From: Terana coerulea
Lineage: Eukaryota; Basidiomycota; Agaricomycetes; Polyporales; Phanerochaetaceae
Reading direction: 5' to 3'
DNA: 64,000 bases
Assembly (NCBI GenBank): GCA_024811115.1
Contig: JAKOGH010000740.1
Span: forward strand, 534,473-598,472
Shown: piece after piece, positions 1-10,801 of the stretch
Numbering within the stretch: position 1 is the first letter of the stretch
Layout of the letters: each line of letters starts with the position of its first letter
The notes under the pieces: generated by a model
Told to the model about the DNA's origin: nothing
What the model saw: only the letters and a program-made list of their open reading frames with translations
Databases searched by the model: none
Position numbers and translations under genes: made by a program

Positions 1-986
1 ACCTGGAATCCGCCGCTGGAGGGCACATTGCGATCTCGGATGACAAGAGCACCGTGATCATGGCCCGTATGCGCAACCCTTCGCTCTCGATCCACGGTAT
101 TGAGGGTGCTTTCTCCGGTGTCGGTGCGAAGACCGTCATTCCCGCATCTGTCGGTGGCAAATTCAGCTTGAGGTGGGTGTTGTATGCGTGCTCTACACGG
201 CCTCGGTGTACTTATGTGCTTTCCTTGATAGGCTCGTTCCCCCACAGCACCCCGACGACATCCGGGCCAAGGTGGAGAAGTACTTGGAGGCAGAGTTCGC
301 CAAGCTCAACACGAAGTGCACAATGAAGATCGAGTACCTGCACGGTGGTATACCATGGGTGGCCGACCACAAGCACTGGAACTACCAAGCTGCGAAGACT
401 GCCACAGAGGTAAGGCTCACTTCCACATTCTGTTCTTTCCCGTTCTTCCCTTCCCTTCCAGGCTTGACACTTCGATTGAGTTCCCGTCACAAAAGCTTCT
501 TCGTGTTTCATCTACCGATACCCCATTTCTGTAGGATCTTTGTAGGCAGCTGACTAACTGCTACTTGCGAACTTTGTAGGCCGTCTACCTCAAGAGCCCT
601 GATTTCACTCGTGAAGGTACGGCACTGATTGTTTCATTCACACTCTTCCTTGATGATTGAACATCTCAATGATGTTCACCAGGCGGCTCCATCCCCGTGA
701 CGCTCACCTTTGCGGACAATCTTGGTGTGAACGTCCTCCTCCTTCCGATGGGTCGCGGCGACGACGGCGCTCAGTACGTTCCCTACCCTTCATAAGTAAG
801 TTTCCGCGCTGAAGCGTTTATTTTAGCTCGACGAATGAGAAGCTGGACGTCTCCAACTATATTCAGGGTGTAAGTTTAGCTTCACTGTCATTAATAGATA
901 TGCTCACGTCTGCGCCATGATATTAGACAAAGCTGCTCGGCTCCTACCTGTACGAGGTCGCGGAGATCACTGGGACGAAGGCATAA
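1..986 (+). CDS. Cytosolic M20-family metallodipeptidase, 3' part (Dug1/CNDP2-like)
   Basis: This is the C-terminal part of a zinc dipeptidase of the carnosinase/CNDP2 (yeast Dug1) group, which cleaves Cys-Gly and other dipeptides in the cytosol and serves glutathione turnover. The 5' part lies left of the window. Six exons can be spliced in frame: 1-172, 232-409, 580-616, 683-773, 827-869 and 927-986, all with GT-AG borders. Together they give about 192 residues. The family signature is very clear near the end: [20 protein letters not shown] followed by DGAH, with the His codon split by an intron, then a tail reading [14 protein letters not shown]. The earlier stretch with [19 protein letters not shown] fits the dimerisation/lid region. 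The stop TAA is at 984-986. No frame break was seen in this part. Confidence 0.93.
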
Positions 987-1275
987 AGTTGGCACCACGA
1001 GGCACCAATCTGTAGCAATAAAGGGGGCTTCTATGGAGGAAGTCCCTTGCGAATCTTACTGCTGTATCCGTAACAAGCTTTGGATGTATCCACCGAAATG
1101 TCAGAAGATGTATTTCGAGTTGTCTCATACCCATGGGTGGCTCATGTGCACTGCGAACGAGGCTGGAATCGCAAGTAGACGTGATATAAAAAGTGAACGT
1201 AAAATAATACAGCAACCTGAATCCCCGAAATACATGCTGGCAAAGTGCAGATAATGACATAAATTTCAACTGCGA

Positions 1276-2120
1276 CTAGTACTGGTATTGTTCTTTTGGG
1301 CTATGGTTGGCCGGGGCCCCTCGCCCTCGGAAACCCCTCGAGGCACTTGTACCTTTCGATGGTGATCGCGAACCGTTGGCAGAGTTAGACTCAGGACCGC
1401 GCGGATTGCGAATCGGTCTGGTAGCTGCCTGCGGCTGCTCCACCGACGTCCGTGCGGGCGGCGGGGTCGACACCCCGCGCTGCCGCTTGCCTCCTTGGCC
1501 TCCGCCGCTGGTGAGGCCCCAAAGATCCGCGAGCGCGCCGCCTGGTACTGCGCCTCGCGCTCCGCCAGCGACTTCTGCTGTTGCGCGGTGTTCGGTGCGG
1601 AGGACGCGCCCGGCGCCGTGGCGGCGGACGGCCGCTTCAGGATGCGCAGCGACGGCTGGATCGCCTGCACGGGTGGCGCGGCCGTGCGCGATGCGCCTGC
1701 GATGACGAGCTCGGGCATCGGGGCCTTGTTGTTTCTGCATGCATATGTTGCGGGCAGGGAAAGGTTGCATTAGACCCACGTCTGGTGTACATGTAGAAAG
1801 GATAGCGCGAGCGTGGCGGTGGCCGCGCCCGAGGTGGAGGAGGGGAAGTCAGGACTACTCACGCGTCCTCCCAGACCCGCTGCGGGTCCTCGTCCACTTC
1901 CTGTTCATCATAATCGTCGTCGTCGTCGTCATCCCAGGCATCCTTCACAGGCTCCTGCGTCTGGCGCGGCTGCGCCACCGGCGGGAAACCAGTCTGCATT
2001 GAAGACAGTGACGAAAGCGGTGGAGGCTTCAGCTTCAGCAACGAGGCCGGCAGCTGGAATGGAGTTTGCGCTACTCACAGAAGGGCCGTCCCAGGAGTCC
2101 TTGGGGCTCGCCACGGACAT
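1276..2120 (-). CDS. SUZ domain-containing protein (SZRD1-like)
   Basis: A small, probably RNA-binding protein of about 191 residues is read from four exons on the minus strand: 2120-2079, 1993-1863, 1734-1474 and 1417-1276. The ATG at 2120 opens with MSVASPKDSWDGPS. Exon 2 holds a run of seven Asp followed by a short acidic stretch and QRVWEDA. Exon 3 carries the SUZ core SLRILKRPS plus KSLAEREAQYQAARSRIFG. Exon 4 has NPRGPES and a Gly/Arg-rich tail ending KEQYQY, which fits a SUZ-C motif. Splicing is supported by GTGAGT donors and by frame continuity at each junction; the third intron is 56 nt. SUZ proteins bind RNA and are linked to mRNA metabolism; that role here is inferred from the family. 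The first exon is short, so the start is less certain than the rest. Confidence 0.85.
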
Positions 2121-5100
2121 GCTGAGCCTGCCAACCACGAGGTCGTCTGGGCTCCCGCGCAGTGGTCGGCCAGGGTCGACACAAGAGATGGATGTCTCGG
2201 GAGGCGCCCTGCAGCTTCACGCGGATTATGGGCGCCTCGTGTGGCCGTGCTGCTTTCTTGACGCCACCAATCGTCGGTGATTTGCTTACGGACCCTAGCA
2301 GAAACCTGATGCCGCAGCCACGGTACGCTGAAAGAGGTGCTGAATAAAGCATTATGGCGATGCATGTCGTCCAGAGTCTCTGTCCCATTGAGGTGTTGTT
2401 GATTACTCTCGAGGACAAGGGGTGGTACTGGTAACTGGTAACGTTCTGGCATTTGTGACCTTCGCATCTCCTACATGCTCATGAGATTTCCAGTTCTAGG
2501 TACGGGCTGATATGAAAAGGCATATTCAGAAAATCGCATAGGCTTGCCCTTGAGTCCGTGCTGCGGCCTGCCAAATGGCGACACGGACCGCCAGGACGAC
2601 CCACCCGAGACACTTTGCGGGTTCGCGTTACGGAGAAGTCATCCTTTGGACATACCGCCGAGTGCGTGTGCACTTGTTCCTGAAAGTTGTATTGCTCGCC
2701 GGCTGTTTCAGGCCGTCAGCGTTGCTCCAGTGAGTCGCCCTCATATAACCATAAGCGTTGACTCACTGCGCAGATTTCTCGACCTTGTCTCGAATCCATC
2801 GCTCTCGCAAACGAGTAGCGAGCAGCGTTCACTAATGCCTCCGGTGGCGTTGCAGCGTGTTGGGGTGCGTTCCCTTTCGCGCAACTTCCTTCACAGCATC
2901 ACAGATGGGACGGCGTTCAGAGGGAAGGCTTCCGCTGCCAGGCTTCGGCTGTGATGCCTCTTGACGTATCTGGCGGAGCAATAAGCGGGAAGGCTCTGCC
3001 ATGACGTGACGGAGCCTGTGCTTTGCCCGGCATTCCTGGCAGCACGCAGCAGGGCGGAACTGAATGGCGGATGTATCAGACACTGGGCAATGTTCCCGAT
3101 GCACATCAGGAGGAACGACGAACTGAGGGGGCGAACCCGACCAGACGCGGAGCTCTCGACTTTCCCCATTCGACTTCTTCATTGCAAACCTTCGAGGGTT
3201 CTTATTTCCAACCCACCGGTCAGTTCGCGATTGGAACGGTCTGGAGTACCATGGTTTTCTCTATCCGAGAGCGAAGAACGTCTGCGAAGCGCAATTTGCG
3301 CAACATACAGCAGCTGCACTGCCATGTCAGTGAGTCCCATCGTAACTCTCGCGGCCCGCCGTCTGACCGTCGCAGCTTCTCCCACCACATCCCGTCCCCC
3401 CTGTGCAGTTCCAGGCATCGCTAGGCACGCTGGACGTCGCTTATGACCAAGACTGTGGCAAGACAGAGTTCTACATGCCGGCAGCGCTCCTCCTGCCCAC
3501 GCGGCTCGACGCACCTTCGCGAACAGAGAAGCTGCAGGCCTCCTCGTCGCTCTTCCGCACCGTGCCCGGCATCGCAGACATACAATTGGCCGACCAGTTT
3601 GTCCCCATGCCACGCGCTCCGTACGAAGCGCGACGGCTCGCCGGGCTCCCACCATCTCTGCGCCAAGACGAGCGACTCTATGTCCTGATGCCCGCCGTGC
3701 TCGCTTTGTCCTGATCCACGGCGCCCAACTGATGCCCCCTCCCGAGCCCTTGGAGCACGCGCAAGTCACGCTCGAGGCGGCGCATGTGAAACCGTGAGAC
3801 GCGTCAGTGCCACTGACAGCTTTGAGAAGAAAATTGTTTTCAGCGCGCCCTTGCTGGGCCTGATAGCTATGAAGATCGCTGGATTTGGTATCGCGCGAGT
3901 GCTGCGGAGGAATTCAGAAGCAGACGTCTATTTTCGAGCCCGTTTGGAGCCCCCCTGGCACGTTACACTTACGGCAGCGATTTCGACGATATCAACAATG
4001 AAAATGAACGCGACTTTGAAGTTCGGGAGGCGCGCGGACGTACGCTGAAAGCCTCCGGATCCGAGGGGATTGGATGCAGGAGGGGTGCATATAGATTTGC
4101 TGCGTCTTCTGGGTGTGAATTAGACTGGGCAAACGCGGCCCCTGTGCGACGCTCTGGCACCTTCGCTGCTCCCCCAGCCCGGTCTTCTGACCCCTCTCTG
4201 CCTCAATCGCGATACATACGGGGAAGCCCTATATGATTTTGTTTTCAATCGTGTCCATTTCCGCGGAAATTTGGCGGTCCTCTGGTTGGCGGCGTCGTGG
4301 CAACCGCCACATATCTGTCAGACGCCGATGCTCAATCTGCTTTGAGGATCTTACCCCTTCGGGAAAGGTACGGACGCTGACTCGCTGACTGGACGGACGG
4401 GTGATCGAGCCAAGCTCTCGGATGCACTGGTGGAAATGGCAGGATCGGTCTGCTCAGGCTGGGAAGCTCTGCATTTTCTTCAAAGCGTCGTGGGACGTTC
4501 TACTCGCTGGCTCTGCGTACTACACTACACACTACGAAATGTCGAAATGTTGTGAGGAAACGGACAGAGCACAATATATGCTAGTCTCCGTGAAATTCGG
4601 GACGGAAGAGCGCAAACAATTCCGCGCGAAGGCCGAAAGGCGTCCCCATCGCTACGCTTCACGGATGCACAGACGGCTTTAGTCGGACGGCTTCTAGCAC
4701 TTTGCAAACCCACCAGAAAGTGCCTGCCGCGCTCGGGAGACCATTGACATTCGTCGTCACCACCATCGATGTCGGCCTCCCCGAGCTGCTTCGCCCGCTC
4801 TTCGCGCACGCTATCGATAGAGGGGGAAACCCCACGGCATTGTCCAGCCGAGAGTTCAAAGCACGCCCTGCCGCCATTCGCTGCACGGACGAAAGACGAG
4901 CCTGCTGCAGCCCCGCGGCGTGCGTAACGGTTGGGGATTGTTTGGGGGCACGCGCGTGGTGACGGCCCGCCGGGCTGAGGCGTCGTGGCCGACAATAATG
5001 CCCTCATGCCTGAGACGGCGGAAGATCCAGATCGAAGGGGTTGACATCGACGCCTCGTCTGCGAGGAAACGTACCTGGTTTCTCGCACTAACGCGGGCGG

Positions 5101-5999
5101 CGCGAAGGGTGTTGAATGGGGGGAACGTCGGGGCTCCGACACGCACGAGGCAGGTGGTCATGCATTGATTTGCTGCTCGGTCGCAGCAGCGCACTACGAG
5201 CTCCGTCTGGCAGGCCCGCTCCTCTGGGGCAGATGACCAAGGCTGAGCATGCCTATCATGGTCTAACATACTCAATCAGTTACTGTCGAGTTCGAGGGTG
5301 TGCCAGAGTCACCTCAGTATAGATAGTCAACGGAAGCTGGCCTCAATGCGGACCCGTAAGTTACGCTGTACGTCATGCCACAGCAGAGGTTGCTCGATGC
5401 ATCTCGGATCTCTGTTGTCGTCCGTAGAGGTATATTGAGGCTGTCCCACCCCACCTCGCAGCCGTGATTGATGGGTCTCTATTGGTGGTGGTCAGCCAAA
5501 CGGGATCTCAGGGAAAAGCAAGTCGACAAGTGGTGAGAACAAACGACCGGTTTCAGTTAGGGTTTACGAAGGCGGGCGCGACACGTGAGGGTGGCGGCGA
5601 ACTCGAGAACAACTCATTTGGTGATGCCTGCGCGGCTTGCAGGGGTAGAAGAGCGAGCGTGTTTGGGCCGCTGCTCGCCGTCTTTTCTGCTCTCGCGGAC
5701 GTGCCACGCAGCGAGCCCACCCACACCGGCATCGAGAGTGCCGAGTACCGGTTGACGGGGATCGTCGATCGCATCAAGATTGGCCGCGGTTCCAGCGAGG
5801 GCGACAGTTTAGGGAACCAGGCCCGTACTCGAGTGGTTCGCCACGCTAGAAAAATACCAAGGAATATATTCGAAACAAATCATACCTCTGCGTGCCGCAG
5901 CTGGCACGGGCAGCCGACAGCGTCCGCCTCCCCCAAGCCTCCGGGGCTGTCGCCCGAGAGAACACTGTAAATTTTAGCCCCTCTTATTTGGGCCCAAAA
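2121..5999. other. Long stretch without a secure gene
   Basis: Almost 3.9 kb lie between the SUZ gene and the promoter of the zinc-cluster regulator. Open frames here are short, overlap on both strands and show no motif I recognise. The only stretch with coding-like character is described separately at 3409-3714. The DNA is not AT-rich and I see no terminal repeats or target duplications that would mark a mobile element. It may hold a decayed gene, a non-coding transcript or a long upstream leader of the regulator. Confidence 0.5.
3409..3714 (+). CDS. Possible coding exon of unknown family
   Basis: An open stretch of about 100 codons ends at a TGA at 3712-3714. A candidate splice acceptor (CTGTGCAG) lies directly before it, so it could be a last exon. 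The translated text (for example SLFRTVPGIADIQLADQFVP, then LPPSLRQDERLYVLMP) reads like real protein, with balanced composition and mostly G/C in third positions. I do not recognise the family and could not define convincing upstream exons, although in-frame text exists between about 3000 and 3400. It could be the surviving 3' end of a decayed gene. A long open frame on the opposite strand (3179-3769) looks like its shadow. Confidence 0.3.
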   Translation, partial: FQASLGTLDVAYDQDCGKTEFYMPAALLLPTRLDAPSRTEKLQASSSLFRTVPGIADIQLADQFVPMPRAPYEARRLAGLPPSLRQDERLYVLMPAVLALS

Positions 6000-6160
6000 C
6001 ACTTCGCGATACCGGTTTGTCGTCAAATTCGTTTTCAGACCTCGATTACTTCATCACTGACTCCCCTTTCTTCCTTTCCTTGCGCATCCTAATTTGCTTC
6101 CGGTCGCTCTTTTCTCTCGTCCCAACTTCACCCACCTGCCAATCCCTTGCCCCCCTGGTC
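6000..6160 (+). promoter_or_regulatory. CT-rich promoter/leader of the zinc-cluster gene
   Basis: The 100-odd bases before the ATG at 6161 are strongly pyrimidine-rich on the plus strand, with blocks such as CTCCCCTTTCTTCCTTTCCTT and CTCTTTTCTCTCGTCCC. Such CT tracts often precede transcription starts in filamentous fungi. No clear TATA box was seen. Confidence 0.45.
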
Positions 6161-9100
6161 ATGACCTATACTGATCCTAATTATTCTAATCGCCGTTATT
6201 CCTATGTCGACCAGTATCGCGAACGCCAGTTCACGCACCCACAGCACCTCCAGCAGCACCCCATTGCGGTCAAGGTCGAGGACGTAGACTCTACCGAGAT
6301 TTTGCCAGCCCCCACCCGCAATACGCGCAACAGCCCTCCTCTTCCTCCTACTACCGTTTCGCGGGCACCACAAGCTCGAGCTCACTTTCCAGCCCATCCC
6401 CTAGCGCACCAGTCACGCCGTTCACCTTCGGCATGTCGGGCCAGCAGTGGCCGTCGTCGTCCTCGGCACATCAAGGCCCCGTCCCGGGCACCTCGTACCA
6501 ACAGCCGTACCCACCGAGCCGCATGCACGGCTACAGCCTCCACACCCCCCTTGAAGCGCACCAGCACCAGTCAGCCCACGTCCTGCCGCCTCTCCAGGAC
6601 GACTATGACGACGCCGAAGACGACGGGCTCACGGAGCTGCCGTCAGGGGTCAACTTGAGCGGGTATGGAAGTGGGTCGCTGGAGTCGGGGAACGGGATGC
6701 AGGGCGGGTCGAAGGCGGGGGAGAAGCAGGTACGGCGGCGGAGCAGCAAGGCGTGCGACCAGTGCCGGAAGTCCAAGTGCAAGTGCGAGCGGACGAACCC
6801 TCAGGAGCCGTGCAAGAACTGTGTCCTCCTCGGCACTGGTACGTCGTCTCCTTCTGTCCCTCCCCGCTGTCCCCTATCCCCTGTTCGCCTCGTCGCCGAC
6901 GCTGACGGCTCTACCTCACAGCGTGCACGTTCCTCGGCCCTTCGCGCAAACGCGGGCCGCCCAAGGGATACATCGACGCCATCGAGGCCCGGTTGCATCA
7001 GACGGAAGCTCTCATAGGAATATTAATCGCCAGCCAGGACAGTCGCGCGAAGACTCTGTTGGAAGACCTGAGTGAGGTGAGCAGCCGGCATTCTTGGTTC
7101 GAGCCTATCAAACCTACCCGCGTGCTACGCCTCTGCCTCCGAGATAATTTAAGGCCAAGCCGCATCAAGCTAACGTTGGTGTGCACAGGATGTTTTAGCG
7201 AAGGAGATCATCGACCGCGTCAACAACTCGCCATACGGCCACAAGGGTCGGAAAAGAGGCGCCTCGGCTTCGAGCAGATCAAGGCCCAACCAGCCCGACA
7301 GTAAGGATAGTGAGGCACAGGCTCCCCAATCATCACAGTACGTATACCGAGGGTCGACATGAGACATCGATTCGCGTTACTGATCTCGTGGTACCTAGCC
7401 CTTCTAGCGAATGGCAAGACGCACTCACCGCTCAATTGAATGCGCGGGCAACGCAGAGAAACACGCTGATTCAGGACGGCGAATCCTTCGGCGAAACGGA
7501 TACCAAGGATGGCCAGTCGCTCGCATACCCACCCTCGCCGTCCGACGGCGGCGCATCGGACAACAGGGAGGCCATCGCAGGCCGTCGCGGCGGCTGACTC
7601 GCGTCTCACGGGCACGGCAGGCGAAGGCTCGCTCTCGGTTCCCGCAGAGCAGAATGGTGACCAGCACCGCAGGCAGAGGCGGCGCGTCGACACCGACAAC
7701 GGCACGCGCTCGCCGTCGACGACGTCCTTGTCCGGCCGCTCGCAGTCTCCCGGTCAATACGCCTGCAACCCGCCGCATCCTGCCCTGCTGCCGAAGCACT
7801 CACGCGCCTCCATGAAGACACAGTCTGACATCTCCTGAGGTTCTTGAAGAAGATGCGGATGAGTCGAGCGATGAGGACCGCTCCGGATCGGGTGAAGACG
7901 AGCTGGCGGTCGCGGTCGGACAGCTTAGCATGAACGAGGAGGAGCAGGTGCGGTACCACGGCAAAGCTAGTGGTCTGCACCTCTTGGGCGGAAGGGCCCG
8001 CGACGACGGGCGCAATGAGGGTGGTATTTGGTAGGTCACCTTACAGGAGGTACTGGACCATTATACTGACTATATGCAGGCGGTTCCCGAGAGCAAGGGT
8101 CTGGCCGCCTTTGCCACCGACTGCGCGCACGCCTACCAAGAGCGAGGAGGACTGGGCAATTCATTTTCCCCCTCAGGACGTGCAGGAGCATTTATTGCAG
8201 CTGTACTTCACGTATGTGCATACCCAGCTGCCAGTGCTCCACAAGCCCACTTTCATGGAGGCTTTCCGGAGCGGGTGAGGACCTTCAATCTTCCAGAACC
8301 ATGTTCTACTCACTATAGCAATGTTTTACAGTAACATTGGCGGCTCTCCACACTCACCGATGTCCGATGCCTCATCGCCAGCACCGTCTCAGTCTAGCAG
8401 CGGGGTCGACCCGCGCGGATCCCCGCTCTCTTGCTGCTCGCCATGTTCTCGATCGCCGCACGCTTCTCCAGCACAGACAGCCCGCCGCCTGCACCGGGAG
8501 AGATGTGGACCGTGGGAGACAACTATATGGACCAAGCGAAGGTCATCCTCGATAACACGTACGCCCAGTCCCGCCCCGGCACGTGCCAAGCGCTCCTCCT
8601 TCTCGGCTACCGGGAGGTGGGCATTGGCGCGATGGCGCAGGCGTGGTCGTACATCGGCATGGCTGTGCGCATGGCGCAGGACCTCGGCCTGCACAAGAAC
8701 GCGGACAAGTGGTCGAACGTCGGCAAGGTCCTCTTCAGCGACGCGGAGCTCCAGGCGCGCCGCCGCATCTGGTACGGGTGCGTCGTCATGGACAAGTACA
8801 TCTCGGCGTACATCGGCCGCCCCGTCGCCGTGTTCGAAAACGACTTCGACACGGAGCTGCCGAGCACGAGTGAGGTATGTGCCGGCCCGACGGTGTCACG
8901 GCGCGTTTCTCACGTCTGCTGTAGCCCGATGAGGTCGAGCCGTGGCTTCCCCACCCGTCGCCTGTGTTCGTTGGCGACGTCTCGGAGAATCATGTTCCGC
9001 GCACTATACCAGTGACGAGCCATGGAATCTCTTGCTTCAACGAGTCAGCCAAGCTCTGTAAGTCTGATCTTTCTTAGCAATGGCTTCCTTCTTGACGTAC

Positions 9101-10421
9101 GTTTTATTAGCTATCATCCTGAGCATGATCATGCAAGCCATCTACCCCATTCGCCCTCACAGCTTCCGCCAGTCAGAATTTACGCGCATTGAACAGCTCC
9201 TCGACAAGTGGTACCTCGACCTGCCCGAGCACTTGCGGTTCGACCCGTCCTCGTCCAAGTACTATTCGCAGCCGCCGCACGTTCTCACTCTACACATGCA
9301 ATATTGGACCACGGTGTTGCTTCTGCACCGCCCATTGTAAGTGTCTTCATATCGTATCCCTGGAAGCGGGACTTAACAACCCGTTTAGCATCCGGCATCT
9401 GCATAGCTCGTCTGGTAAGGGGTAAGTCTTTTGCGACTATCGGCTCCGTATCGTGAGATTAATCACCCGCACAGGTTGTCACCAAATTCCCGGGAATCCG
9501 AGCTCCGTGCGAATGCGCGCAAGAATTACGACCAATGTGTGCGGGCGGCGAACCAGGTCACCGCTATCGTGTCCGTCTACGCAGAGCATCACTGCCCGCG
9601 CCGCGCGTCAGTGTTCTTGTGCTTCTACGTCTTCAGCGCTGCGATCATGCACGTCTCCACGCGTAAGTGCCCCTCTAGTCTTGTTTCCATGGCACAGCGC
9701 TGAGATGAGCCTTAGTCACGACGTACCCATCCGACCCCCAGGCTAGCGAGGGCCTGCGCAAATGCATGAGCATGCTGCAGCGGATGCACCACGTGTGGCC
9801 GGCCGCGTGGCGCGCGAACGAGCTCCTCCAGGGCTCGAAGGCGCTGCCCTGCATCCGCACAGCGTCCAGATGCTCACGCCCGAGCGCGTGCACAAGCGGG
9901 TGGCGGACTCGCTCGACGAGGACCCCAGCCAGGCCTCGATGCACACCGCCTACCGCCAGCCGCAGGCCTACGCTGAGGGCAGCCAGGCCCCGCAGCCGTC
10001 CTTCCCGCTGCAGCTCGACATCCAGTCCACGGAACCCCAAGGGTTCTACCAGCCCTACTCGCGCTGGAACACGGACGCCGCGCTCCCGAACATGGCCGGC
10101 AGCCTCTCCACGTCCGTGCTGCCCCAGCAGTACAGCACGGGCCTGGTCGACGAGCGCGTGCAGCGCTCGCAGGACCGCGCCGGCCGCTACCCGCAGTACT
10201 GGAGCGACTACTCCGCGATGGGCCAGATGGACAGCACGTACGGCATGCCGGCCATGGGCGACATGGTCCCGCAGCAGCCTGCCCCGAACGACCCCCAGCA
10301 GATGTACGTCCAGGATCAGTATCCACTCTATAGTAAGTATCGCGGCTGACGTGGCGCGGCGTGGCTAGCACCTTACCACCCTACTACAGATAATCATCTA
10401 CCGCCAAGTAATCAATCGTAA
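6161..10421 (+). CDS. Zn2Cys6 fungal-specific transcription factor
   Basis: This is a nuclear DNA-binding regulator with an N-terminal zinc cluster and a fungal_trans (PF04082-type) middle domain. The cluster follows C-x2-C-x6-C-x8-C-x2-C-x6-C in ACDQCRKSKCKCERTNPQEP and the residues after it, split by an intron at about 6840-6921. It is followed by RKRGPPKGYIDAIEARLHQ, a linker and coiled-coil typical of dimerising members. The middle domain spans about 8.15-9.35 kb (EHLLQLYFTYVHTQLPVLHK, then AWSYIGMAVRMAQDLGLHK and ELQARRRIWYGCVVMDKY). The C-terminal part is Gln/Pro/Tyr-rich and ends after an intron at TAA 10419-10421. Frames must shift without a normal intron near 6290, 7575 and 9850, which looks like sequence error more than design. 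The target genes cannot be told from sequence. A resemblance to sugar-response regulators is only a guess. Confidence 0.85.
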
Positions 10422-10801
10422 CGCAAGGATGTACAACGCCCCTCACTACCCGCCCCCGTCTACGTCTGTAATCTCGTGCCTCGGGTCGTTCGCGCCGCTC
10501 GTCACGCAGTTTCTATCATAATTTGTATCATTTTTCTCGTGCATCCACTGTTACGCGCATAGCACACACATTATTGTAGCCTTACAGTTGGCCGAACTCG
10601 TAGCACTCTGAACATTTTAATACATGGACAACTTGGGCACCCTTTCAAACCCTTTACCCTGCATGGGATCTTGTCCGATTTACTTCGGATCCTCCGGGTT
10701 CTGCATAGCTTCCCCACCGTACGATTGCAATGTTCGACTTGCTCCGGTTGTGCACATCCGTTGATATTCCTCCAGAGTTTACGACGCCACAGCTTGGAAG
10801 A
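10422..10801. other. 3' flank between two convergent genes
   Basis: About 380 bases separate the regulator from the 3' end of the minus-strand hypothetical gene. They are AT-richer than their surroundings and hold only short open frames. They probably contain both 3' untranslated regions. No repeat or RNA gene was seen. Confidence 0.4.

Noticed and set aside
5464..5970. Plus-strand open frame of 168 codons before the zinc-cluster gene
   Set aside because: No motif, no clear splice link to the gene at 6161, and composition like the surrounding non-coding DNA.
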